Positions 35,327-44,833 of a stretch of DNA of 64,000 bases are shown here, in pieces (positions within the stretch are counted from its first letter, which is position 1; each line of letters begins with the position of its first letter). A program made the position numbers and the translations under genes. A model generated the notes under the pieces. That model ran no database searches. It was not told the origin of the DNA and saw only the letters and a list, made by a program, of their open reading frames with translations. This stretch comes from Gramella sp. MT6. GTDB lineage: Bacteria; Bacteroidota; Bacteroidia; Flavobacteriales; Flavobacteriaceae. The stretch is from the NCBI RefSeq assembly GCF_019357415.1, contig NZ_CP048410.1:1831001-1895000 (forward strand), in the 5' to 3' direction.

Positions 35327-36420
35327 TGCTTAGGTTTTGAGATGAGGTTAGCTATAAAGATAGCTAATTGCATGAAAATTAAAAATAGGTCGAAAAACGG
35401 AAACAACCAGACCACGTCACTTTCATTTAATTTCTTTCCTGCCTTGAAGTAAACAAATGCCTCGGTAATAAGTTTTAAGCCTAAAATGCTAAGCGCTACC
35501 TGCGGATAGATCTGTAAAATTAAAAGTATAGCTAGCATTACCCAGAAGAAAACCCTGAAGGTAAAAAAGGTTCCTAGTAGTAATTTATGTTTGGTCTTAT
35601 AATGTCCGGCAACGGAAACATGTCTTCTTTTTTGATGAAACCAGTCTGAAAAAGTCTTTTTAGGTACACTTCTCGTAATTGCATCAGGATGAAAGCAAAT
35701 CGCAGTATTTTCTGCAGTTGAAGCTTCGTTCACGAAAAGATCATCATCGCCAGACCTTAAATGTAGATGATTGGCAAAGCCTTTCATTTCATAAAACTTC
35801 GTAGAAGTATAGGCGAGATTTCTTCCAACTCCCATATAAGGAGATCCTAATTTGGCGTAAGAAAAATACTGTATCGCCGTAAGCAAAGTTTCAAAACGTA
35901 TTAATTTGTTCAGTAAAGAGCCCGAATTCTGAAAATAACCCCCATAACCAAGTACAATAGAGTTCCCCGGTTGAAAATTAGCCGACATTTCCCTGATCCA
36001 GCTTCTGGTCTGAGGAGCGCAATCTGCGTCGGTAAATAATAGGTGTGTGTGTTTCGCTTTTTTGATACCTAGCGTTAAGGCATATTTTTTATTCGCCCAG
36101 AAAGCCTCATTATTCTGGACATTCACAATTTTAATTCTTGGGTCGATTTTTTGAAAATCTTCAATGACCTCCTGGGTAGCATCTGTAGAGGCATCATTTA
36201 TTACGATTACTTCAAAATGGGGATAATCCTGCTCAAGGATCGCGGGTAGAAAATTCTTCAGATTCTCTTCCTCATTTTTTGCACATATTATCACCGAAAC
36301 CGGTACTTCAGGATGTATTTTATTTTTTATGCCAGAGGTGGCAAATGAAAAAAATGAGAAAAAGTAGAGTAGATTAACTAAGCTAACAACAATGAATAAC
36401 CCCAGTAAAATTGCTCCCAT
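35317..36420 (-). CDS. Membrane glycosyltransferase family 2
   Basis: 367 residues. One N-terminal membrane helix, then the GT-A domain (VSVIICAKNEEENL, INDASTDATQEVI, TDADCAP with DAD at 131-133, GDDDLFV, QKRRH at 263-267) and three C-terminal helices. The DxD and QxxRH motifs are those of membrane-embedded processive-type GT2 enzymes. Sugar and acceptor unknown. It follows the small membrane protein gene by five bases and overlaps the sigma factor gene by 10. Confidence 0.9.
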   Translation of the reverse strand: MGAILLGLFIVVSLVNLLYFFSFFSFATSGIKNKIHPEVPVSVIICAKNEEENLKNFLPAILEQDYPHFEVIVINDASTDATQEVIEDFQKIDPRIKIVNVQNNEAFWANKKYALTLGIKKAKHTHLLFTDADCAPQTRSWIREMSANFQPGNSIVLGYGGYFQNSGSLLNKLIRFETLLTAIQYFSYAKLGSPYMGVGRNLAYTSTKFYEMKGFANHLHLRSGDDDLFVNEASTAENTAICFHPDAITRSVPKKTFSDWFHQKRRHVSVAGHYKTKHKLLLGTFFTFRVFFWVMLAILLILQIYPQVALSILGLKLITEAFVYFKAGKKLNESDVVWLFPFFDLFLIFMQLAIFIANLISKPKHWK

Positions 36421-36425
36421 TCAGT

Positions 36426-36632
36426 CTAGGTGGTCTGAGGTTTATCGGAACAGTTTTCTATCTCATCTGGCATCTTACCACAAAAGCTGCAAGGTTCTCC
36501 AGATTTATTCAGGTAAGGATTCTGGCTGGCGCAGGTTCCGGCAAATTTACCTTCTTTTTTACCCCAGATCTTGATGGCTATACCGGCAAATGCCAAGCCT
36601 AATAAAATGATGCTTATTATTAATAGTTTCAT
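36426..36632 (-). CDS. Small membrane or secreted Cys-rich protein
   Basis: 68 residues from ATG at 36632 (a longer in-frame start adds 21 residues without improving the signal). One N-terminal helix (2-21), a short extracytoplasmic tail with C34, C48, C51 and C61 in GTCASQN..GEPCSFCGK. Known in Bacteroidota as 'membrane or secreted protein' without function. The Cys pairs could bind metal or form disulfides. First gene of the glycosyltransferase-sigma operon. Confidence 0.7.
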   Translation of the reverse strand: MKLLIISIILLGLAFAGIAIKIWGKKEGKFAGTCASQNPYLNKSGEPCSFCGKMPDEIENCSDKPQTT

Positions 36633-36650
36633 GTCCTTAAGATTCTGATG

Positions 36651-36658
36651 CAAAAATA
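36651..36658 (-). promoter_or_regulatory. -7 element for the glycosyltransferase/sigma operon
   Basis: TATTTTTG on the minus strand (TAnnTTTG), 18 bases from the ATG at 36632. No convincing -33 element. Confidence 0.4.
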
Positions 36659-36799
36659 ACAATAAAAAAAAGCAACTGAAAATTGGAGGCTTCATTAATA
36701 TAATCTTTACATTATTTAACTAAACTTTAATCGAAAAATGAGTCCTAAGAGCCTTTTGCACAATATCTTGCATCGTTAACACTCAAAAAAACTACAATT

Positions 36800-37417
36800 A
36801 TGAAAATTAAAATGTTATTTACGGTTCTTGCACTTTCTGCAGTCGTATTCACTTCATGTGAGGACAATAAGAAAAAGGAGCAGGCGGAAAAAGAACGAAT
36901 GGAACAAATGGAAGCTGAAAGAGAAGCTGAAATGCAGGCCGAAAAGGAAAAAATGGAAATGGAATCCAATAGTATTGCTGCAAAAGCAATGGAGACCGAT
37001 ACTTTGAGTACTTTGGTAAGTGCATTGACGGCAGCAGAATTAGCTGAAATGTTTAAAACTGAAGAAGGTCCGTTTACTGTATTCGCCCCACATAATGGTG
37101 CTTTTAATAATGTAGATAAGGCAACTTTAGAATCTTTAATGCAACCTGAAAATAAGGAGAAACTTGCTGATGTATTGAAATACCATGTAGTTTCTGGGGA
37201 AGTTACTTCCCAGCAATTAGTGCAGGCAATCAATGAAAATGATGGTAAATATGAAATTTCTACCGTAGGCGGAGGAACACTGGTAGCTTCATTAGATGGA
37301 GAAAATGTGATCCTAACCGATGAAAATGGAAATAAAGCTACTGTAGTAACAGCAGATGTAGACGCTTCTAACGGAGTAGTGCATGTGATTGATGCTGTAG
37401 TGATGAAAAAAGCTTAA
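36800..37417 (+). CDS. Fasciclin-domain lipoprotein
   Basis: 205 residues. Lipobox VVFTSC (Cys20), a highly charged Glu/Lys/Met helix (residues ~23-60), then a fasciclin (FAS1) domain with TDTLSTLVSALTAAELAEMF, GPFTVFAPHNGAF, LADVLKYHVVSG and VVHVIDAVVM. FAS1 proteins mediate adhesion or matrix contacts; likely exposed on the membrane. Convergent with murB across a strong terminator. Confidence 0.92.
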   Translation: MKIKMLFTVLALSAVVFTSCEDNKKKEQAEKERMEQMEAEREAEMQAEKEKMEMESNSIAAKAMETDTLSTLVSALTAAELAEMFKTEEGPFTVFAPHNGAFNNVDKATLESLMQPENKEKLADVLKYHVVSGEVTSQQLVQAINENDGKYEISTVGGGTLVASLDGENVILTDENGNKATVVTADVDASNGVVHVIDAVVMKKA

Positions 37418-37442
37418 GAAATTTTTCACCTAAAAGAAAACA

Positions 37443-37467
37443 GGGAAATACAATCATTGTATTTCCC
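37443..37467 (+). terminator. Terminator between fasciclin and murB genes
   Basis: GGGAAATACAA / TTGTATTTCCC, a perfect 11-bp stem with loop TCA, flanked by A and T runs. Confidence 0.85.
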
Positions 37468-37474
37468 TTTTCTT

Positions 37475-38488
37475 TTATATGATATTTACTTCAGCTTCAA
37501 GGTCAATATCAAATTTAGCCTTGATTGATTGCTGGATTTCTTGTGAAAGTGACAGAATCTCCTGGCCCGTCGCTGCGCCGTAATTTACCAGTACCAGCGC
37601 CTGGTCCTTATGTACTCCCGCATCACCACTTCTATAACCTTTGAAACCCGCCTGGTCTATTAGCCAGCCTGCAGGTACCTTGATCTCATTGTCAGAAACG
37701 TGGTAGGAGGGTACTCCTGAATAATCTGATTCTAACTTTTCAAACTTCTCTTTGTCAATAATAGGATTTTTAAAAAAACTTCCGCTATTCCCTATCTTTT
37801 TAGGATCTGGTAGTTTAGAGTTCCTAATCGCAATAACCGCATTAGATATATCCTGTATCGTTGGAGAAGAAATTTCCTGTTTTTCAAGTTCAGATTTTAT
37901 GGCGCCATATTCAGTATGTAGCTTATGATCCTTTTTGGTTAATCTGAATTTCACCGAGGTTATAATATACTGACCTTTTAATCGATTCTTAAAAACGGAA
38001 TTTCTATAGTCGAAATCACACTCTTTTAGATCAAATTCCTTTTCTTCCAGGGTTTGCACATTCATGGCCTTGCAACTTAAAAAACTGTCTTTAAGCTCCA
38101 CACCGTAAGCGCCAATATTCTGAATAGGGGCAGTGCCTACATTTCCAGGAATAAGTGAAAGATTTTCAAGGCCTCCAAAATCTTGCTCCAGGGTCCATAA
38201 AACAAACTTATGCCAGTTCTCGCCCGCCGCAGCCTGCACGATCACTTCGTTCTCTTCTTCGGCAATAATTTCTTTGCCTTTAATAGCAATATGGATCACA
38301 GTCTTTTTAATATCCTTTGTTAAAAGCATATTACTCCCCCCGCCAAGAACAAAAAGTTCTGATGCGTAATTTTTTCGAAGAACCGTTCTTAGATCTTCAA
38401 GATTTTCAATGGAAACAAACTTTTCGGCATTCACATCTATGCCGAAACTATTATAATCCTTCAAAGAAAAATTTCGCAGAACCTGCAT
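37475..38488 (-). CDS. murB: UDP-N-acetylenolpyruvoylglucosamine reductase
   Basis: 337 residues, matching long (E. coli-type) MurB. FAD-binding LFVLGGGSNMLLT, GLENLSLIPGNVGTAPIQNIGAYGVE and the catalytic GNSGSFFKNP. Makes UDP-MurNAc for peptidoglycan in the cytosol. Start base 38488 is also the last base of the aminotransferase stop (TAATG), so translation is coupled. Confidence 0.95.
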   Translation of the reverse strand: MQVLRNFSLKDYNSFGIDVNAEKFVSIENLEDLRTVLRKNYASELFVLGGGSNMLLTKDIKKTVIHIAIKGKEIIAEEENEVIVQAAAGENWHKFVLWTLEQDFGGLENLSLIPGNVGTAPIQNIGAYGVELKDSFLSCKAMNVQTLEEKEFDLKECDFDYRNSVFKNRLKGQYIITSVKFRLTKKDHKLHTEYGAIKSELEKQEISSPTIQDISNAVIAIRNSKLPDPKKIGNSGSFFKNPIIDKEKFEKLESDYSGVPSYHVSDNEIKVPAGWLIDQAGFKGYRSGDAGVHKDQALVLVNYGAATGQEILSLSQEIQQSIKAKFDIDLEAEVNII

Positions 38489-39684
38489 TAATTTTGCTGA
38501 TTATATTGCTTTAATGCTTTTTCTAAAATTACAATAGCTCTTTCCAGGTCTTCCTTCTTCAATACATATGCAATCCTTACCTGGTTCATACCCGTATTAG
38601 GCGTAGAATAGAATCCAGCGGCAGGTGCAACCATGATAGTTTCGTTATCGTCCTCAAAGCTTTCCAATAGCCATTTCGCGAAATCGTCAGCATCTTCTAC
38701 CGGCAATTCGGCGATACAATAAAAAGCACCTTTAGGTTTAGCAACTTTTACACCTTCAATTTTCTCAAGACCATCAACCAGCAGATTTCTTCTATAAGTG
38801 TATTGTTCAATAACATCATCAAAATAGGACTGCGGAGTATCTAATGCTGCTTCACTGGCTATTTGCGCGAAGGTAGGAGGGCTTAGTCTTGCCTGTGCAA
38901 ATTTCATAGCCGTGGCCATTACCTCTTTGTTTTTTGATACCAGGCAACCAATACGTGCTCCACACATGCTGTATCGCTTAGATACTGAATCTACCATAAT
39001 AGCATTTTCAGACAATTCTGGAATGCTCATAATAGAATGGTGTACCGCGCCTTCATAAGCAAATTCTCTGTACACCTCGTCTGAAACTATGAAAAGGTCA
39101 TGTTTCAGGGCAAGATCGGCAAGTTGTTTTACTTCTTCCTTAGTATAAAGGTATCCGGTTGGATTACCTGGATTACAAAGGATGATCGCTTTTGTCTTTT
39201 CAGAAATTAATTTTTCAAATTCAGAAATTGGAGGCAATGCAAAGTTATTCTCAATACTTGATTGAATAGGCTTGATTTTAACTCCTGAAGCGGTTGCGAA
39301 TCCATTATAATTAGCATAAAAAGGCTCGGGGATAATTACCTCGTCACCCGGATCTGTAATACTTCCCATCGCGAATAACAAAGCTTCAGAACCACCGGTA
39401 GTAATAATGATATCGTCTTTTTCTACCGGAAGAGAGGACTTTTGATAATATTGCGCTAGTTTCTCTCTGTAACCCTCAAACCCTGCCGAATGGCTGTAAG
39501 AGAGTACTTCAATATCGTGATTTCTAACCGCATCTAAAGCTCCTTCCGGAGTTTTAATGTCTGGCTGACCAATATTGAGTTGATATATTTTTCGTCCTTT
39601 TTTAGTAGCAGCTTCGGCAAAAGGAACTAGTTTTCTTATAGGAGATTCGGGCATTTCCAGCCCTTTATTTGAGATTTTAGGCAT
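38488..39684 (-). CDS. Class I/II pyridoxal-phosphate aminotransferase
   Basis: 398 residues. PLP lysine in VDSVSKRYSMCGARIG, upstream ILCNPGNPTGYLYT and VSDEVYREFAYEG, and QLNIGQPDIKTP at the N terminus; the pattern matches AspC-like fold I aminotransferases (MalY/AAT subgroup I alpha to gamma not separable here). Likely an aspartate or aromatic transaminase. First gene of a two-gene unit with murB; a TAATTTTG element lies upstream. Confidence 0.9.
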   Translation of the reverse strand: MPKISNKGLEMPESPIRKLVPFAEAATKKGRKIYQLNIGQPDIKTPEGALDAVRNHDIEVLSYSHSAGFEGYREKLAQYYQKSSLPVEKDDIIITTGGSEALLFAMGSITDPGDEVIIPEPFYANYNGFATASGVKIKPIQSSIENNFALPPISEFEKLISEKTKAIILCNPGNPTGYLYTKEEVKQLADLALKHDLFIVSDEVYREFAYEGAVHHSIMSIPELSENAIMVDSVSKRYSMCGARIGCLVSKNKEVMATAMKFAQARLSPPTFAQIASEAALDTPQSYFDDVIEQYTYRRNLLVDGLEKIEGVKVAKPKGAFYCIAELPVEDADDFAKWLLESFEDDNETIMVAPAAGFYSTPNTGMNQVRIAYVLKKEDLERAIVILEKALKQYNQQN

Positions 39685-39712
39685 AGCTATTTATTTGTGG
39701 ATTGCAAAATTG

Positions 39713-39720
39713 CAAAATTA
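39713..39720 (-). promoter_or_regulatory. -7 element for aminotransferase-murB
   Basis: TAATTTTG on the minus strand (TAnnTTTG), 28 bases upstream of the ATG at 39684. It lies in an AATTTTGC direct repeat; no -33 TTG. Confidence 0.4.
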
Positions 39721-39828
39721 AACTATGAATCTATAATTATAGGTAGTAATTATCCGGTATTTTTTGTTTTTAAGCAGGTTAGCTTAATTAATTCATATTA
39801 TTACTGTTTGATAATAAACATAAAAAAA

Positions 39829-39847
39829 GCCTTCCAATATGGAAGGC
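39829..39847 (-). terminator. Terminator after the DUF1573 gene
   Basis: GCCTTCC / GGAAGGC stem with loop ATATT on the minus strand, followed by a run of T residues. Confidence 0.75.
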
Positions 39848-39871
39848 CTTGATATTTAAGGTCATTTAAAA

Positions 39872-40270
39872 TTAACTATCAGTTTTGTCACTGTCAGTAT
39901 CTATGACAGCTCCTTTAATTTTTAAAGCTTTAACCGGTTCGTCTGAATTAGAATATACCGTTACGGTCTTTCTAATAGGCCCAACTCTTTTAGTGTCGTA
40001 CTTAACTTGGATCTCACCAGTTTCGCCCGGCATAATTGGAGCGTCTGGTTTTTTAGGTACCGTACAACCGCAGCTGGACTTTACATCTTCGATGACCAAT
40101 GGGGCGTCCCCAATGTTTTTAACTTCAAAGACTCTAAGGCCGTCACTACCTTTTTTGATCTCGCCATAATCAATAGTTTCTGATTTAAATTCCATTTTAG
40201 CGACTTTCTGAGCCTGAGCTGCAGTTACACCTGCTAAAACAAGAATGGCTATTGCGATTAATTTTTTCAT
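39872..40270 (-). CDS. DUF1573 secreted protein
   Basis: 132 residues. Signal peptide MKKLIAIAILVLAGVTAAQA; then DYGEIKKGSDGLRVFEVKNIGDAPLVI, SSCGCTVPKKPDAPIMPGETGEIQVKYDTKRVGPIRKTVTV, the DUF1573 (ASPM/Spd2-like immunoglobulin-type) signature with a CGC pair. A periplasmic beta-sandwich, function unknown. Divergent from valS, with 132 bases between starts. Confidence 0.92.
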   Translation of the reverse strand: MKKLIAIAILVLAGVTAAQAQKVAKMEFKSETIDYGEIKKGSDGLRVFEVKNIGDAPLVIEDVKSSCGCTVPKKPDAPIMPGETGEIQVKYDTKRVGPIRKTVTVYSNSDEPVKALKIKGAVIDTDSDKTDS

Positions 40271-40367
40271 AATTTAAAATTTAGCGGAATAGTAAAGATA
40301 AGCTGAAATAATTCAATTCTCAAAATTTATATCATTTCAGCAGCTTTCATAATCCTTCATTAATAAT

Positions 40368-40375
40368 TACTTTTG
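40368..40375 (+). promoter_or_regulatory. -7 element of valS
   Basis: TACTTTTG fits TAnnTTTG, with TTTC at 40345-40348 a possible weak -33 at 19-base spacing. Its transcript would start near 40381, after the in-frame TTG at 40373, which supports the ATG at 40403 as the true start. Confidence 0.5.
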
Positions 40376-40402
40376 CCATTATTTCAAAAATCAGACCAAG
40401 AA

Positions 40403-43033
40403 ATGGCAATTGCTTCACAATACAATGCGAAAAAAGTAGAGGATAAGTGGTATGACTACTGGATGAAAAACAACTATTTTCATTCTGAAGTTGATGAGAG
40501 AGAGCCTTATACCATTGTGATCCCTCCACCTAATGTGACAGGGGTTTTGCACATGGGACATATGCTCAATAACACCATTCAGGATGTATTGGTAAGGCGT
40601 GCGCGTTTAAAAGGATACAATGCCTGTTGGGTGCCTGGAACAGACCATGCTTCTATTGCTACAGAGGCAAAAGTAGTTGCTAAACTAAAGGCTGAAGGGA
40701 TCGAAAAAAATGATCTCAGCCGTGACGAATTTCTACAGCATGCGTGGGACTGGACCCATAAACATGGAGGTATCATCCTGCAGCAATTAAAGAAACTTGG
40801 AGCTTCCTGTGATTGGGAACGTACCAAGTTCACCATGGATAAGGAAATGTCTGAATCTGTGATCAAGGTGTTCGTGGATCTTTATGAAAAAGGTCTGGTA
40901 TATCGTGGTTATCGAATGGTAAACTGGGATCCCCAGGCAAAAACCACTCTTTCAGACGAAGAGGTTAATTATGAAGAAAGAAACGGTAAGCTCTACTATT
41001 TAAAATATAAAATAGATGGCAGCGATGAGTATCTTACTATCGCGACTACAAGGCCCGAGACCATACTTGGTGACACTGCTATTTGTATAAATCCGAATGA
41101 CGAGAGATTTGAGCATCTAAAAGGTAAGAAGGCAATTGTTCCTATTTGTAACAGAACGATCCCTATTATTGAAGATGAGTATGTAGATATGGAATTTGGG
41201 ACCGGATGTTTAAAAGTTACCCCGGCTCATGATGAGAATGATAAAAACCTGGGCGATAAACATAACCTTGATGTGATTGATATCTTTAATGATGATGGGA
41301 CCTTGAACGAATATGGTTTGCATTATGAAGGTAAAGATCGCTTTGTGGTTAGAGCTGAAATCGTTGAAGAACTGGAATTGTCTGGTTTCCTCGATAAAGT
41401 TGAAGACCATGTAAATAAAGTTGGTACCAGCGAGCGTACAGGTGCGGTTATAGAGCCAAAGCTAAGTGACCAGTGGTTCCTTAAGATGAAAGAAATGGCC
41501 CAGCCAGCATTGGATGCTGTAGTTGGAGATGAGATCAATCTTGTGCCAGATAAATTCCTGAATACCTACCGTCACTGGATGGAAAATGTTCGGGATTGGA
41601 ATATTTCCCGTCAGTTATGGTGGGGACACCAAATTCCAGCATATTATTATGGATCAGGCAAAAATGACTTTGTAGTAGCTGAAACTGCCGAAGAAGCATT
41701 GGAAAAGGCTAGAAAAGCTACCGCTAATCAAGATCTGAGCGCTGCAGACCTTACTCAAGATAAAGATGCGCTTGATACCTGGTTTTCTTCCTGGTTATGG
41801 CCAATGAGTGTATTTAACGGTATCCTTGAGCCTGAAAATAAAGAAATACAATATTATTATCCTACCAATGATCTTGTAACTGCACCGGAGATCCTATTTT
41901 TCTGGGTGGCGAGGATGATCATGGCAGGTTATGAATATAGAGGCGAGAGACCTTTTAAAAATGTTTATCTAACAGGAATTGTAAGGGATAAGCAAAGAAG
42001 AAAAATGTCTAAATCCCTTGGGAATTCGCCAGATCCACTTGGATTGATAGAGCAATATGGTGCAGATGGAGTGAGAGTAGGGATGTTGTTGAGTTCACCT
42101 GCAGGAAATGACCTAATGTTTGATGAGGATCTTTGTAAGCAGGGTAGTGCCTTTACCAATAAAATTTGGAATGCCTTCCGTTTAGTCAAAGGATGGGAAA
42201 TTTCAGAAGAGATCGAACAACCGGAAACCGCCAGAATGGCGATCGACTGGTATCATTCTAAATTCCAGAAAACATTAAAAGAAATTGAAGATCACTATTC
42301 AAAATACAGGATAAGTGACGCATTGATGTCTACATACAAACTGGTTTGGGATGATTACTGTAGCTGGTTTCTGGAGATGGTGAAGCCGGCTTATGGTGAA
42401 CCTATGGATGCAAAGACCTATAAGGAAATCATTGCTATCCTTGAAGATAACCTGAAGATCTTACATCCGTTCATGCCGTTCGTGACGGAAGAGATCTGGC
42501 AGGAAATAACCGATCGTACTCCTGAACAGGCTTTGATCATTGCGTCCTGGCCCGAAGAGACTGATTTCGATGAGAAGATCATTAGGGAGTTTGCCCATGC
42601 CGCTGAGGTGATTGCGGGGGTTAGAAAGATTAGAAAGGATAAGAACATTTCATTTAAGAACGAAATAGATCTAAGTGTCCTTAATAACGAGAATACTTCC
42701 AAAACTTTCGATTCTGTGATTGCTAAAATGGGTAATGTAGGTAACATGGAATATGTGGAAACTTCGGTTGATGGAGCTCTTGCGTTCAGGGTAAGATCGA
42801 ATGAATATTTTATACCTATTGTTGGCGCTATAGATGTAGAAGCTGAAAAAGCTAAGATTCAGGAGGAACTAAGCTATACTGAAGGTTTCCTGAAATCTGT
42901 AGATAAGAAACTTTCGAATGAAAGGTTTGTAAATAACGCTCCTGAAAAAGTTGTAGAGATAGAAAAAACCAAAAAAGCCGATGCTGAAGCTAAGATCGAA
43001 GCTTTAAAGGCAAGTCTTAAAAGTCTGAGTTAA
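40403..43033 (+). CDS. valS: Valyl-tRNA synthetase
   Basis: 876 residues from ATG 40403 ([17 protein letters not shown]); an in-frame TTG at 40373 would add ten residues that are not typical and would lie upstream of the predicted transcript start. Class I motifs HMGH (50-53 in [14 protein letters not shown]) and [12 protein letters not shown]. An editing domain ([13 protein letters not shown]) and C-terminal coiled arm ([17 protein letters not shown]..) are both present. Charges tRNA-Val. Monocistronic, with a strong terminator. Confidence 0.97.
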   Translation: MAIASQYNAKKVEDKWYDYWMKNNYFHSEVDEREPYTIVIPPPNVTGVLHMGHMLNNTIQDVLVRRARLKGYNACWVPGTDHASIATEAKVVAKLKAEGIEKNDLSRDEFLQHAWDWTHKHGGIILQQLKKLGASCDWERTKFTMDKEMSESVIKVFVDLYEKGLVYRGYRMVNWDPQAKTTLSDEEVNYEERNGKLYYLKYKIDGSDEYLTIATTRPETILGDTAICINPNDERFEHLKGKKAIVPICNRTIPIIEDEYVDMEFGTGCLKVTPAHDENDKNLGDKHNLDVIDIFNDDGTLNEYGLHYEGKDRFVVRAEIVEELELSGFLDKVEDHVNKVGTSERTGAVIEPKLSDQWFLKMKEMAQPALDAVVGDEINLVPDKFLNTYRHWMENVRDWNISRQLWWGHQIPAYYYGSGKNDFVVAETAEEALEKARKATANQDLSAADLTQDKDALDTWFSSWLWPMSVFNGILEPENKEIQYYYPTNDLVTAPEILFFWVARMIMAGYEYRGERPFKNVYLTGIVRDKQRRKMSKSLGNSPDPLGLIEQYGADGVRVGMLLSSPAGNDLMFDEDLCKQGSAFTNKIWNAFRLVKGWEISEEIEQPETARMAIDWYHSKFQKTLKEIEDHYSKYRISDALMSTYKLVWDDYCSWFLEMVKPAYGEPMDAKTYKEIIAILEDNLKILHPFMPFVTEEIWQEITDRTPEQALIIASWPEETDFDEKIIREFAHAAEVIAGVRKIRKDKNISFKNEIDLSVLNNENTSKTFDSVIAKMGNVGNMEYVETSVDGALAFRVRSNEYFIPIVGAIDVEAEKAKIQEELSYTEGFLKSVDKKLSNERFVNNAPEKVVEIEKTKKADAEAKIEALKASLKSLS

Positions 43034-43052
43034 AATCTCAGATTTACCGAAT

Positions 43053-43083
43053 AAAAAAAGAGGACATTTCGTCCTCTTTTTTT
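43053..43083 (+). terminator. Bidirectional terminator between valS and acbP
   Basis: AAAAAAAGAGGAC / GTCCTCTTTTTTT with loop ATTTC; it serves valS and, on the other strand, the acyl-CoA-binding protein gene. Confidence 0.9.
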
Positions 43084-43099
43084 ATTCTAAAGTATTTTA

Positions 43100-43375
43100 T
43101 TAATCCTTGATTTCGCCTATATGTTCTTCTACCAGGTTTATGTAGCGTTTTTGAGCCTCTTTCTTACTTAAGTCTTTAACCTGAACCAGAGCATTGATCT
43201 TGAAAGCATTTCGTAGATCTCCCTGGTCTGTTGGCGGGATATAAAAACCATTCTTCTCGGTAGCTCGCTTATAAAGAGCGTAAAAGTGTAAAAGCACATC
43301 TGGCGGGAACTGCTTATGGGTGCTGCTCGCCATATTGTAGGCTTTTAGAAATTTTGAGTTTTCTTGTGCCATCAT
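43100..43375 (-). CDS. Acyl-CoA-binding protein
   Basis: 91 residues. Four-helix ACBP pattern with FPPDVLLHFYALYKRATEKNG, GDLRNAFKINALVQV and SKKEAQKRYINLVEE. Binds acyl-CoA esters in the cytosol. Bacterial ACBPs are not universal but are known in Bacteroidota. Last gene in the cdsA-psd unit, consistent with lipid metabolism (five bases after psd). Confidence 0.9.
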   Translation of the reverse strand: MMAQENSKFLKAYNMASSTHKQFPPDVLLHFYALYKRATEKNGFYIPPTDQGDLRNAFKINALVQVKDLSKKEAQKRYINLVEEHIGEIKD

Positions 43376-43380
43376 AATAA

Positions 43381-44037
43381 TTATGAAGCGACATCAGCGA
43401 TCACACTAACGCCTCCTTTTACTTTTTGGTTAATCTCAACATTCACTTTTGTTCCAACTGGAACAAACACATCCACACGGCTACCAAATTTGATGAATCC
43501 GCTGTCGCTTCCCTGAACAACTTCAGCACCTACTTCAGCATAATTTACGATTCTTTTGGCAAGGGCACCAGCAATCTGGCGATACATGATCTCACCTGCA
43601 ATTTCATTTTTTACCACAACGGTAGTTCTTTCGTTCTCTTCGCTTGACTTTGGATGCCAGGCAACCAGAAATTTCCCGGGATGGTATTTACTAAATGTCA
43701 CCTTTCCACCAACAGGGTGGCGCGTTACATGTACGTTTATAGGCGACATGAAAATTGAAATTTGCAGTCTTTTATCTTTAAAATATTCCTTTTCGTAAAC
43801 TTCTTCGATCGCAACTACTTTTCCGTCAACCGGAGCAATAATATGCTTGTTATTATGGTTCGTATCTCTTTTTGGATTTCTGAAAAACTGAACGATCAGA
43901 AGAAAAAATACGATAGATACAGCAAAAATAGCAAACTTGATCCAGTATGTATTTATTAAACTGTAGGTTACGATATTTATTGCGATCAAGATGAGCGCAG
44001 TTATCGTCATTATTTTGTATCCTTCCTTATGAAACAT
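43381..44037 (-). CDS. psd: Phosphatidylserine decarboxylase, short form
   Basis: 218 residues, the short archaeal-type form found across Bacteroidota. One or two N-terminal membrane helices, then APVDGKVVAIEEVY, ISIFMSPINVHVTRHPVGG and the cleavage site FIKFGSRVDV, where self-cleavage at G185-S186 makes the pyruvoyl group. Converts phosphatidylserine to phosphatidylethanolamine in the inner membrane. Overlaps cdsA by 11 bases. Phosphatidylserine synthase is not in the window. Confidence 0.94.
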   Translation of the reverse strand: MFHKEGYKIMTITALILIAINIVTYSLINTYWIKFAIFAVSIVFFLLIVQFFRNPKRDTNHNNKHIIAPVDGKVVAIEEVYEKEYFKDKRLQISIFMSPINVHVTRHPVGGKVTFSKYHPGKFLVAWHPKSSEENERTTVVVKNEIAGEIMYRQIAGALAKRIVNYAEVGAEVVQGSDSGFIKFGSRVDVFVPVGTKVNVEINQKVKGGVSVIADVAS

Positions 44038-44830
44038 AATTTAATATATATAAATAGGCATAAACGAACGGGCTTGCAAAGATAATACTATCTAATCTAT
44101 CAAACAATCCGCCATGTCCCGGCATCAATTTTCCGCTGTCCTTAACTCCTGCCTGTCGTTTAAACTTAGATTGAATAAGGTCCCCTAATGTGCCGAAAAT
44201 GCTAAGTATAATTGCCATTCCCAGCCAGGACCACATGGTTAAAAAGTGGGTATAATACCAGATTCCGTAACTCATTATAATGCTGAATACTAGGCCACCT
44301 ACAAAACCTTCGATAGTCTTATTTGGTGATATTTTTTCATATAGTTTCGTTCTACCAAAGTTCTTCCCAATTAAATACGCAAATGTATCATTGGTCCATA
44401 TAAGAAAAAAGATTCCTATTACCAGTTTCGGAATAAATACTCCTTCTATCGTAGGTATTAGTGTTAGAAAGATCGTGGAAGAAATAAGGTAAAATATGAT
44501 AATAATGTATTTTTTCTTCTCAAAAACGGGGATCTTCTTGATCACGATAAGGTCTTTTACCAGAAACAGGTTCACAAATATCGTTATGAACAGAAGTAAG
44601 ATTGTAGCGTCCTGATTAAACTTGAGAAAACTAAAGAGATAAAAAAGCAGGGCCTGTAAAATATAAAGCGCGTAACTTTTTAACCTCAGGAGCTTTTGCA
44701 TCTCTATAAGGCAAACAAGGCTTAAAAGATAGAAAAGTACTATAAAAATAACCTCGGAAGACAGAATTGAAGCAACCAATATGGATGTATACAACAATCC
44801 TGAAACAGCACGAATAATGGTTTCCCTCAT
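44027..44830 (-). CDS. cdsA: Phosphatidate cytidylyltransferase
   Basis: 267 residues, about eight membrane helices. The CdsA signature near the C terminus, LGDLIQSKFKRQAGVKDSGKLMPGHGGLFDRLDS, is complete, and SPNKTIEGFVGG precedes it. Makes CDP-diacylglycerol, the precursor for phosphatidylserine and phosphatidylglycerol. Co-transcribed with psd (overlap) and preceded by the LUD-domain gene with three bases. Confidence 0.95.
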   Translation of the reverse strand: MRETIIRAVSGLLYTSILVASILSSEVIFIVLFYLLSLVCLIEMQKLLRLKSYALYILQALLFYLFSFLKFNQDATILLLFITIFVNLFLVKDLIVIKKIPVFEKKKYIIIIFYLISSTIFLTLIPTIEGVFIPKLVIGIFFLIWTNDTFAYLIGKNFGRTKLYEKISPNKTIEGFVGGLVFSIIMSYGIWYYTHFLTMWSWLGMAIILSIFGTLGDLIQSKFKRQAGVKDSGKLMPGHGGLFDRLDSIIFASPFVYAYLYILNYVS

Positions 44831-44833
44831 AAA

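Noticed and set aside
36745..37233. A 162-codon frame on the minus strand, Ser/Ala/Cys-rich
   Set aside because: Antisense to the fasciclin lipoprotein gene, composed of the reverse of its Glu/Lys-rich codons; no recognisable protein, and the sense gene has a clear lipobox and FAS1 domain.
40373..40402. In-frame TTG upstream of the valS ATG
   Set aside because: It lies within or before the predicted -7 promoter element, and the ATG at 40403 gives the usual ValS N terminus.
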